Virus record (IMG/VR): IMGVR_UViG_3300038832_000020
Coordinates: 1-21,804 of that record
Strand: one strand, 5' to 3'
Origin: a virus
DNA: 21,804 nucleotides
The translations under genes and the position numbers were made by a program. Of the stretch, positions 1 through 4,980 are shown in pieces; the stretch's first letter is position 1; the number at the start of each line of letters is the position of its first letter. The notes under the pieces were generated by a model. That model saw nothing but the letters and a program-made list of their open reading frames with translations. It did not search any database and had not been told where the DNA came from.

Positions 1-1
1 C

Positions 2-283
2 GCTTATGCTCTGTGCAAAGAGTATACCGAGCGGTATGGCAAGGTTCATTCGTCGGAGGACTTGATCAAAAAGTTGCGTCGTGTGCCGAATGCACTGTCG
101 GTGATATTTCCACACTCGATGACAAATTTTGCTCAAGCGATGCCCGATAAATATAAAGTTAAAGATAATGCTGTTCAAGCGTATCGAAATTACTATAATG
201 GTGAAAAAGGTTATTTTGCAAAGTGGCCGGACGGTAAAACTCCCGATTGGTGGGATCCGGTCCAGAATTTGATGACAGTATAG
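2..283 (+). CDS. Conserved phage protein, C-terminal part (5' end outside window)
   Basis: The frame is open from the first bases of the window, so only the last 93 residues are present. The visible part contains LCKEYTERYGKVH, then FAQAMPDKYK, AVQAYRNYYNGEK and FAKWPDGKTPDWW. I recognise this pattern from a family found in many T4-like marine phages and some bacteria, whose full-length members usually begin with a segment like NIFVLDxDP and carry conserved His residues near the N-terminus. The family is mostly annotated as hypothetical, sometimes compared with pyrimidine-dimer glycosylases; I do not vouch for that function. A good Shine-Dalgarno sequence for the next gene follows the stop within about ten bases, so the two are probably co-transcribed. 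Confidence 0.72.
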   Translation, partial: AYALCKEYTERYGKVHSSEDLIKKLRRVPNALSVIFPHSMTNFAQAMPDKYKVKDNAVQAYRNYYNGEKGYFAKWPDGKTPDWWDPVQNLMTV

Positions 284-292
284 GAGGTTATT

Positions 293-526
293 ATGTTTAG
301 AGACAAATACTTGGTTACATGTTTGCTTATTGCAGGAATCGCTGTCGGTCTTATCGAAGATCGAATCGAATATACCCTTGTTTCTGCGGTGTTTTTGATC
401 GGTATGCTCTTGTTTGAGCGTGTGCATCGTGACATCGACATCATGAACGATAATGTTCTCAGACATGTTGATGATGAAGTTCGTGGTCTACAAAACTCGA
501 TTGATGATCTGTATCGTCAACAATGA
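293..526 (+). CDS. Small membrane protein with C-terminal helix
   Basis: This is a 77-aa protein. Residues about 7-20 (LVTCLLIAGIAVGL) and 27-42 (YTLVSAVFLIGMLLFE) look like two short membrane segments separated by a charged turn (IEDRIE). They are followed by an acidic and polar helix (about residues 44-77) that could form a coiled coil. The start is supported by a TAGGAGG Shine-Dalgarno seven or so bases upstream. The stop overlaps the next start as ATGA, which implies translational coupling. No family is recognised. Small membrane proteins of this kind are common in T4-like accessory regions and may act on the host envelope, but that is inference. Confidence 0.7.
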   Translation: MFRDKYLVTCLLIAGIAVGLIEDRIEYTLVSAVFLIGMLLFERVHRDIDIMNDNVLRHVDDEVRGLQNSIDDLYRQQ

Positions 527-978
527 GTGAAACCGATTATCCAACCCAATCAAACTTTCAATCAGAAAGCACTGCTTCTGGCAAAGAGTTTGAAGATTTA
601 GTAAATGAAGATTTGCTAAGTCGTGGGTACACCATACTCGGCAACAATGTTAAAATACCTGAAGTTGGAATCAATGTAGATTATATTGCCGAAAAGAACG
701 GGGTTGTCGAGTATGGTGAGGATAAAGGTGGAAAGGCTGGGAATAAAAAACGTCCCGGCGCACAACGAACAGACAATGTGAAAAAAGCCATCTGCAACGG
801 TGCTTTGTTGAAAACAAAATACCCAAACGCAAACTATGTTATTTACTTTTCAGCAAAGCCCAAGAAGGGAAAGTCCTCGGATCTTATGATTAACACTGCG
901 ATTGCCGCTGGTTATGTGGATGAGATCCGATACTTGGAGTATAAAGAAAATGATTCTTTGTCTTTTACTTTGGAATAG
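523..978 (+). CDS. PD-(D/E)XK nuclease-like protein
   Basis: This is a 151-aa soluble protein. After a polar N-terminus it has KEFEDLVNEDLLSRGY (residues 21-36), an alpha helix with a conserved-looking Glu. Then NVDYIAEKNGVVEYGEDKGG (51-70) fits the core of a PD-(D/E)XK restriction-endonuclease-like fold: D53, then E66-x-K68. The hydrophobic strand ANYVIYF further on fits the next core strand. The fold is known from Holliday-junction resolvases, Vsr-type and phage nucleases. The exact substrate cannot be read here and activity is not proven. The gene overlaps its upstream neighbour by four bases (ATGA). It is followed by about 40 bases with no gene and then tRNA-Thr. Confidence 0.6.
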   Translation: MSETDYPTQSNFQSESTASGKEFEDLVNEDLLSRGYTILGNNVKIPEVGINVDYIAEKNGVVEYGEDKGGKAGNKKRPGAQRTDNVKKAICNGALLKTKYPNANYVIYFSAKPKKGKSSDLMINTAIAAGYVDEIRYLEYKENDSLSFTLE

Positions 979-1016
979 ATTGATGGTGGCAACTGATTGT
1001 CCAAAGATAGCGATAT

Positions 1017-1088
1017 GCCAACGTAGCACAACGGTAGTGCAGTTCACTTGTAATGAACAGGTTGCTGGTTCAAATCCAGTCGTTGGCT
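1017..1088 (+). tRNA. tRNA-Thr (anticodon UGU)
   Basis: The cloverleaf can be drawn by hand. The acceptor is GCCAACG/CGTTGGC (7 bp). The D-stem is GCAC/GTGC, with loop AACGGTA. The anticodon stem is GTTCA/TGAAC around loop CTTGTAA, giving anticodon TGT (1049-1051). The T-stem is CTGG(T)/CCAG with loop TTCAAAT. The discriminator is T, and CCA is not encoded. It lies between a nuclease-like gene and a micro-gene on the same strand. Confidence 0.93.
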
Positions 1089-1102
1089 TTTAGGGGGGTA
1101 AC

Positions 1103-1246
1103 ATGGCAGGAAAAGGTGACGCATACAGAAAAGTTGATAAAAAGAAGTGGGATGCAAACTGGGATCTTGCCTTCGGTAAGTCCAAAAAGATTAAGCCTCA
1201 AGGCAAAAAGACCATAAATACCCAAAAGGGGAAAAAGAATGCTTAA
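1103..1246 (+). CDS. Tiny basic conserved phage protein
   Basis: A 47-aa Lys-rich protein that begins MAGKGDAYRKVDKKKWDANW and continues with DLAFGK. I recognise the pattern SGKGDxxRxVdxxKYxxNYDxIFG from very small proteins of many T4-like phages; their function is unknown. A GGGGGG run a few bases before the ATG serves as Shine-Dalgarno. The gene starts just 14 bases after tRNA-Thr and overlaps the next gene by eight bases in another frame. High charge and small size suggest nucleic-acid contact, but that is inference. Confidence 0.65.
   Translation: MAGKGDAYRKVDKKKWDANWDLAFGKSKKIKPQGKKTINTQKGKKNA
1213..1220 (+). promoter_or_regulatory. Candidate late promoter -10 box (CATAAATA)
   Basis: The sequence CATAAATA differs by one base from the T4 late consensus TATAAATA. 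It lies about 18 bases upstream of the ATG at 1239, inside the end of the micro-gene. An AAGGGG Shine-Dalgarno sits in between, so a transcript starting about 1226 could still be translated. The same eight bases recur before other genes of this window (16544-16551 plus; 21335-21342 minus). Confidence 0.45.
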
Positions 1247-2117
1247 ATTATCCGAATGGACTGAAATCAATGAGATGGCATACTCTCACAATGCAGACAA
1301 ACTTGAATTTCAATTTCGTGGACCTTTGAGATCGGGCACCAAAATTGGGGACACTGGTCTTGATGCTCACCTAAGTCACAGCGGTGGATCTCATGGTCTT
1401 GAGATTGGAATGGATAATAAAGACTTTCACCAAATATATGTTAAGTACGATAGTCATGCAGGTTGGCACGCAGCACACAGAAACCCTGTAATTCACAAAT
1501 ACATTAACGGTGGAATGCACCTTGTTGGTTCAAGAAAAACAACTCTTGGTGGTCACTTAACAGATCATTATGGTCATGGGCACAAGGATATAAAGCGAAC
1601 TGAGTTTAATCATAGACTCGGACAAACGGATAAAAGATCATACACTGCCGCTGCGGCAGCAGTCCAAGACGGCGGTAAATTTTCAGTCTCAAACATTCCC
1701 GACTCCATTATTCGACAATCATACAAATCAGTTGGGAAAGATTATGTTTACATGAAAAATAAAGGTCTTTTCCGAACAGGTGCTGATGTTGCAAACTTAG
1801 GTGTCCCTTTGTTGTCAACACACGCTGGTTCATCTGGGTTTGTTCTTAACATGCGACCGAAGCCGGGTAAAAGAAACAATGAGGGTTTCAGACACCACAA
1901 TGCCGTTGGTCAAATTAAACTTGAATCAAATAAGGCTCTTAAAACACACGAAGCGACAAGAACACCAGAGCAAGCGATTGCACATCTTAAGAGCAGGGGA
2001 GTAAAAGTTGGCAGCGAACGTGGTGGCACACCTGCTTCACACATCGCTTCACATCAAGCAGAAAATAATGTTGATTTGAGTCATATGGATCACTTGCATA
2101 TTAATAAACACGCTTAA
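1239..2117 (+). CDS. His-rich protein with putative capsid-targeting leader
   Basis: This 292-aa protein belongs to no family that I recognise. It is rich in His and Gly, with stretches such as HLSHSGGSHG, HAGWHAAHRN, GHLTDHYGHGHK and a C-terminal HMDHLHINKHA. The N-terminus MLKLSEWTEINE resembles the T4 capsid-targeting leader (about ten residues, hydrophobic/acidic, ending in (I/L)xE); cleavage would fall after I10-N11-E12. This would make it an internal head protein delivered with the DNA. The start is supported by an AAGGGG sequence upstream and by a possible late promoter. The gene overlaps its tiny upstream neighbour by eight bases. The clusters of His could bind metal; the function is unknown and the packaging claim is inference from the leader only. 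Confidence 0.75.
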   Translation: MLKLSEWTEINEMAYSHNADKLEFQFRGPLRSGTKIGDTGLDAHLSHSGGSHGLEIGMDNKDFHQIYVKYDSHAGWHAAHRNPVIHKYINGGMHLVGSRKTTLGGHLTDHYGHGHKDIKRTEFNHRLGQTDKRSYTAAAAAVQDGGKFSVSNIPDSIIRQSYKSVGKDYVYMKNKGLFRTGADVANLGVPLLSTHAGSSGFVLNMRPKPGKRNNEGFRHHNAVGQIKLESNKALKTHEATRTPEQAIAHLKSRGVKVGSERGGTPASHIASHQAENNVDLSHMDHLHINKHA

Positions 2118-2132
2118 TACACAAGGTTTGTA

Positions 2133-2996
2133 ATGTTAATTTATCGTAATGAATTTTGCCCAATATCGTCATATCCATCGTATCCACCGTATGCAGACGG
2201 AGCATATCTCGAAGATTATTTTCTAACCCGTTTCTTTGCGGAGGGTGAGCAAAACAATTACGAGAGAAAAGCACTACCGATTATTTGGACGACCATCTAC
2301 AATGAAAAGGGCATTCGGCTTGATGATCTTGATAGGTTGCAACAAGTTCTGAGGGGCATAGATCAAACACAAAAATATTTTACTGTTGCCCAACACGACG
2401 ACGCACCGAGACACCATTTACCACCTAATACAAAGGTGTTTTCGGCTGGTGGTAGAGTCAAGGGTGAACACATCATACCAGTTCCTTTGATTTGTTCTCC
2501 AATACCCAAAAATTATATTCCCTCAACACAAAAAAATATTCTTGCGTCATTCGTTGGTTCAGAAACACATGAACTTCGGAAAAAAACAATTGAACATTTT
2601 TGGGACAAGTCTGATGTGGAAGTTGGTTCAAGAGCATGGGACATTAACGTCCCAGAGGAACAATTTAAACATTTCATCGAAACGACGAGTCGAAGTGAAT
2701 TTTGTCTCGCACCAAGAGGTTACGGACCAACAAGTTTTAGGATGTATGAAGCGATGCAAATGAATTCAATTCCAGTCTATATTTCAGACGATCATTATCT
2801 TCCTTGGGAAGATGAACTTGACTGGAGAAAATTTTGTGTTATAGTAAACCCAGATGAAATTTGCTCTTTGTATGATAGATTGAAGTCGATGTCTCAAGAG
2901 ACAAAAGATAACATGCGTGAGGAAATGAATAAAGTGTATCGTTCGCACTTTACTCTTGATGCGGTTTACAAAAATATTTTAAAACGACTTGATTGA
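2133..2996 (+). CDS. Exostosin-family (GT47) glycosyltransferase
   Basis: This is a 287-aa protein. The C-terminal half carries the exostosin/GT47 signature: ASFVGSETHELRKKTIEHF (about residues 138-156), then SRSEFCLAPRGYGPTSFRMY, EAMQMNSIPVYISDDHYLPW and ELDWRKFCVIV (about 186-247). Family members transfer a sugar from a nucleotide-sugar donor. The conserved FCLAPRGxGxxSFRxxEAMxxxxIPV segment is the nucleotide-sugar-binding part. There is no signal peptide or membrane segment, unlike eukaryotic exostosins, so it should be cytoplasmic. Related genes are known in T4-like cyanophages, where a role in glycosylating DNA, virion proteins or host surface sugars has been suggested but not settled. 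It stands alone between a putative head protein and small genes, so its acceptor is unknown. Confidence 0.88.
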   Translation: MLIYRNEFCPISSYPSYPPYADGAYLEDYFLTRFFAEGEQNNYERKALPIIWTTIYNEKGIRLDDLDRLQQVLRGIDQTQKYFTVAQHDDAPRHHLPPNTKVFSAGGRVKGEHIIPVPLICSPIPKNYIPSTQKNILASFVGSETHELRKKTIEHFWDKSDVEVGSRAWDINVPEEQFKHFIETTSRSEFCLAPRGYGPTSFRMYEAMQMNSIPVYISDDHYLPWEDELDWRKFCVIVNPDEICSLYDRLKSMSQETKDNMREEMNKVYRSHFTLDAVYKNILKRLD

Positions 2997-3005
2997 AAGG
3001 TAACG

Positions 3006-3236
3006 ATGGAAGAAAATACAGAATACTATCCAACAGTGGTAGAAATTGATGGTGTTTACTTTGATGTTCTTCTCACCAGAGAGGATATCAAAGCAGGTTC
3101 TCAACGGGCAATTGATTATCCAAACTTAGTTCCTGCTCGGGCACAATGTGTGTATTGTGAACAGAAAGAGCAGTATTGTTCTACATGGCAAAAAATTATG
3201 GGCAACTGCCCGAAAGGTGTGACACATGGCATTTAA
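3006..3236 (+). CDS. Small protein with four-cysteine motif
   Basis: This 76-aa protein is not a family I recognise. The N-terminal half is a plausible small beta-sheet (TVVEIDGVYFDVLLTREDI). The C-terminal half has CVYCEQKEQYCSTWQKIMGNC (four Cys in C-x2-C-x6-C-x9-C spacing), which could hold a zinc ion or iron-sulphur cluster. A GAAAGG Shine-Dalgarno precedes the ATG. The gene begins ten bases after the glycosyltransferase and overlaps the following gene by 11 bases in another frame, so it belongs to the same transcription unit. Confidence 0.65.
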   Translation: MEENTEYYPTVVEIDGVYFDVLLTREDIKAGSQRAIDYPNLVPARAQCVYCEQKEQYCSTWQKIMGNCPKGVTHGI

Positions 3237-3525
3237 ATTATTTAATCTTATCTCCGGTCAGGAGTGTCTTGCCGATATTGAAGAGGAAACAAAAACCTCT
3301 TATATCTGTAAATCTATTCTTCAGTTGATTCCTGATCCACAACAAGGTGGTGTTGCGATGATCGGATTCCCTATGTTTAAAGAGGGTTCTGGAACGACAG
3401 AAATTGGAAAAGATAAACTTATTTGTGTAAGTGAGCCTTTACAAGAGTTGATTAATCAGTATAATCAACAAACAGGAACGGGTATCGTGACCCCTCCAAA
3501 ACAAGGTTTAACTTTAACGAAGTGA
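3226..3525 (+). CDS. Conserved phage Sm-like small protein
   Basis: This is a 99-aa protein. The opening MAFKLFNLISGQECLADIEE followed by a short strand and a proline-containing loop matches a small family in T4-like marine phages (pattern KLxKLxTGExxxAdvee...). That family is often described as Sm/LSm-like beta-barrel proteins of unknown function. The rest (VAMIGFPMF, a flexible linker, LICVSEPLQELINQYNQQTG) fits a small beta-barrel with a C-terminal helix. An RNA-binding role would follow only if the Sm-like assignment is correct. The start lies inside the upstream gene (11-base overlap), and a tiny basic gene follows after four bases. Confidence 0.68.
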   Translation: MAFKLFNLISGQECLADIEEETKTSYICKSILQLIPDPQQGGVAMIGFPMFKEGSGTTEIGKDKLICVSEPLQELINQYNQQTGTGIVTPPKQGLTLTK

Positions 3526-3529
3526 TATT

Positions 3530-3670
3530 ATGGCAAGAACATCAACACAACAACAAGCCCACGTTCAAGGTCTCTTGAAAGGTGGAAAAACAAAGAAGCG
3601 TAAAAACAAAGCAAAAGCAAGCCGCTCCAGAACATCACGTTCCGGTAATGGTTCGAGACTGAAGTATTAA
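3530..3670 (+). CDS. Tiny Arg/Lys-rich protein
   Basis: This 46-aa reading frame begins MARTSTQQQAHVQGLLKGGK and continues with KKRKNKAKASRSRTSRSGNG. It is very basic with no acidic residues. It starts four bases after the stop of the Sm-like gene and ends six bases before tRNA-Arg, so it fills the gap exactly. This, with the compositional resemblance to small basic phage proteins, argues that it is a true gene. No clear Shine-Dalgarno is seen, so coupling to the upstream stop is likely. Binding to nucleic acid is inference. Confidence 0.55.
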   Translation: MARTSTQQQAHVQGLLKGGKTKKRKNKAKASRSRTSRSGNGSRLKY

Positions 3671-3676
3671 TCTTCT

Positions 3677-3750
3677 GCTCTCGTAGCATAATTGGACAAT
3701 GCAACTGACTTCTAATCAGTAGATTGCAGGTTCGAGTCCTGCCGAGAGCG
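3677..3750 (+). tRNA. tRNA-Arg (anticodon UCU)
   Basis: The acceptor is GCTCTCG/CGAGAGC (7 bp), the D-stem GCAT/ATGC with AATTGG in the loop. The anticodon stem ACTGA/TCAGT surrounds loop CTTCTAA, giving anticodon TCT (3711-3713). The T-stem is GCAGG/CCTGC with loop TTCGAGT. The discriminator is G; CCA is not encoded. AGA codons, read by this tRNA, are common in the phage genes of the window, so supplementation of the host pool is plausible. Confidence 0.94.
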
Positions 3751-3850
3751 TTTGTCGCAAAAGATATACACAGGTATTGTTTTCCGACATTAAAATAAAA
3801 AATACATAATTGTGCTAAACTGGCTTAAAAAGTGGCACAAGGAGAAACAC

Positions 3851-4045
3851 ATGAGTTATAGCGTCGGACAACAAGTTTACTGCAAAGAATCAAACAGACA
3901 AGCAACAGTTGTTTCAATCAACGAAGAGACTGTTACCATTCAGTATAAAGTGTCTGGTGAGGTTGTTGAAGTTACCCAAGGACAGATTTCACAATTGCTT
4001 CTCGGTCATAACGACTATTCAAACCAAACCTTTATTCAAGACTAA
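3851..4045 (+). CDS. Small SH3/KOW-like beta-barrel protein
   Basis: A 64-aa protein if the start is the ATG at 3851, which has an AAGGAG Shine-Dalgarno eight or so bases upstream. A longer in-frame reading from 3812 lacks this and uses a non-ATG codon. The sequence VGQQVYCKESNRQATVVSIN followed by EETVTIQYKVSGEVVEV reads as a five-strand SH3- or KOW-like barrel: a G-x-x-V start, a central VVSI strand and a polar turn. Such domains bind RNA or protein. No specific family is recognised. It sits alone between tRNA-Arg and tRNA-Leu. Confidence 0.6.
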   Translation: MSYSVGQQVYCKESNRQATVVSINEETVTIQYKVSGEVVEVTQGQISQLLLGHNDYSNQTFIQD

Positions 4046-4048
4046 TCA

Positions 4049-4121
4049 GGTCCCATAGCCCAATGGCAGAGGCAGTGGACTTAAAATCCATCCAGTCCGA
4101 GTTCGAGTCTCGGTGGGACTA
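4049..4121 (+). tRNA. tRNA-Leu (anticodon UAA) with short variable loop
   Basis: The acceptor is GGTCCCA/TGGGACT (first pair G-U). T8 and A9 are normal. The D-stem is three pairs, GCC/GGC. The anticodon stem GTGGA/TCCAT surrounds loop CTTAAAA, giving anticodon TAA (4082-4084), which reads Leu UUA. The T-stem is CCGAG/CTCGG with loop TTCGAGT. The discriminator is A, as expected for tRNA-Leu; CCA is not encoded. The variable loop is only about five bases, whereas bacterial and T4 tRNA-Leu have a long arm. A TATAAATA box starts just two bases after its 3' end. Confidence 0.85.
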
Positions 4122-4122
4122 T

Positions 4123-4130
4123 TATAAATA
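4123..4130 (+). promoter_or_regulatory. Late promoter -10 box (TATAAATA)
   Basis: This is an exact match to the T4 late promoter consensus. It lies between the 3' end of tRNA-Leu (4121) and the ATG at 4136. A start site six to seven bases downstream would fall on or next to the A of that ATG, so the first gene may be read from an almost leaderless mRNA. It would serve the operon 4136-7619 and perhaps the polyamine genes. Use of this box needs a gp55/gp33-type system; gp33 is present in the window. Confidence 0.62.
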
Positions 4131-4135
4131 CGGGT

Positions 4136-4591
4136 ATGAAGAGATTCCTTGAATTCATATCCGAGAACTGGACTGAAGCGACACCCGATCAACAGCGGTG
4201 GGCATCGAAGAAATTCGTGTATCATATCACGACCCCTGAGCGTGCCGAAAAGATCAAGAAAACAGGGTTAAAACCATCAAAAAAATCTAAAGGTAAGTTT
4301 GGTGCCAAGAGTGATTACAAACGGAGAACTACAGAGCCAAGAGCGTTTGTTACGAGTAGTAGGGCATTAGATTACTGGACTGGTGCCGTTGCTCAGGCTC
4401 TTAATGTTGGTGAAGAGGGAATAACGGTTCTTAAGTATCCCGTTCAAAATATACCCAAAAATATTCGTCGAAAAATGGAACTTGATGACGATGGATCTAG
4501 GGATGCAATGCCTCTGCGTGCTAAAACACGATTAAGACCCGCATATGAGATAACAAGAACTCTTGGTGGCAAGAGAAGGAGAAAAAAGTAA
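4136..4591 (+). CDS. ADP-ribosyltransferase-like protein with capsid-targeting leader
   Basis: This is a 151-aa protein. The N-terminus MKRFLEFISE closely resembles the T4 capsid-targeting leader MKTYQEFIAE; a gp21-type cut would fall after I8-S9-E10. The body begins FVYHITTPERAEKIKKTGLK (27-46), with His30/Thr32 and the I-x2-x-GL pattern typical of ART-fold proteins (DarT, RNA 2'-phosphotransferase, small ADP-ribosyltransferase toxins). Next comes RAFVTSSRALDYWTGAVAQA (69-88), matching the second ART motif strand-helix, and a late PAYEIT with Glu138 as a candidate third motif. It would transfer ADP-ribose from NAD to a host target; which target cannot be read. T4 Alt is a known head-packaged ART, which makes the combination credible. 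The tail GGKRRRKK is strongly basic. No Shine-Dalgarno is visible. The stop overlaps the next start by one base. Confidence 0.68.
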   Translation: MKRFLEFISENWTEATPDQQRWASKKFVYHITTPERAEKIKKTGLKPSKKSKGKFGAKSDYKRRTTEPRAFVTSSRALDYWTGAVAQALNVGEEGITVLKYPVQNIPKNIRRKMELDDDGSRDAMPLRAKTRLRPAYEITRTLGGKRRRKK

Positions 4592-4980
4592 TGGCAGATT
4601 TTAATCACGATATTCCAGAAGAGTATCTAGATGACAGTTTTGATTTTGGATTCACCGCAGCGGACGATGGTGATCTGAACGAACTTCTTGAACTTGATGC
4701 TTCTAAGACAACCCCCGATGAGATTGCAGCGATCAAGAGTCAACTCGATTTGATTCTTGAAATGAACTCGACTTGCGAGGGTGCAAACCAAGTCAAAGCA
4801 CAATATGACGAACTTCTCAAAGCCAAACTTCTTGAGATCGAGCGTGCCGTTGTTCCCTTGCTTTTGAACCTGAAGAAGAACAAAGCCAAGGACTACATAC
4901 ACTGGCCTGGCAAACAACGGGAAGCCCAGTGTGATCTTCAGATTCAAAAAGTTCTAGGAATGACAAGAAGCGGATTATGA
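4591..4980 (+). CDS. Conserved T4-like phage protein of unknown function
   Basis: This is a 129-aa acidic protein. The first 45 residues are rich in Asp/Glu (IPEEYLDDSFDFGF, DDGDLNELLELD). The C-terminal half is helical with EIERAVVPLLLNLKKNKAKD and YIHWPGKQREAQCDLQIQKVL. The pattern EIExxixPLLxNLxKNpxKdYIxWPxR...qixKiLxxTR is one I recognise from many T4-like marine phages, annotated only as hypothetical. Start and stop are locked into the operon: TAATG with the gene before and ATGA with the gene after. Conservation beside the nucleotidyltransferase gene hints at a shared late role, but nothing more can be said. Confidence 0.72.
   Translation: MADFNHDIPEEYLDDSFDFGFTAADDGDLNELLELDASKTTPDEIAAIKSQLDLILEMNSTCEGANQVKAQYDELLKAKLLEIERAVVPLLLNLKKNKAKDYIHWPGKQREAQCDLQIQKVLGMTRSGL

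Noticed and set aside
3779-3821. Possible promoter before the small gene at 3851 (TGCTAAACT as extended -10)
   Set aside because: No acceptable -35 at 15-19 bases; the region is merely A-rich between a tRNA and the gene.
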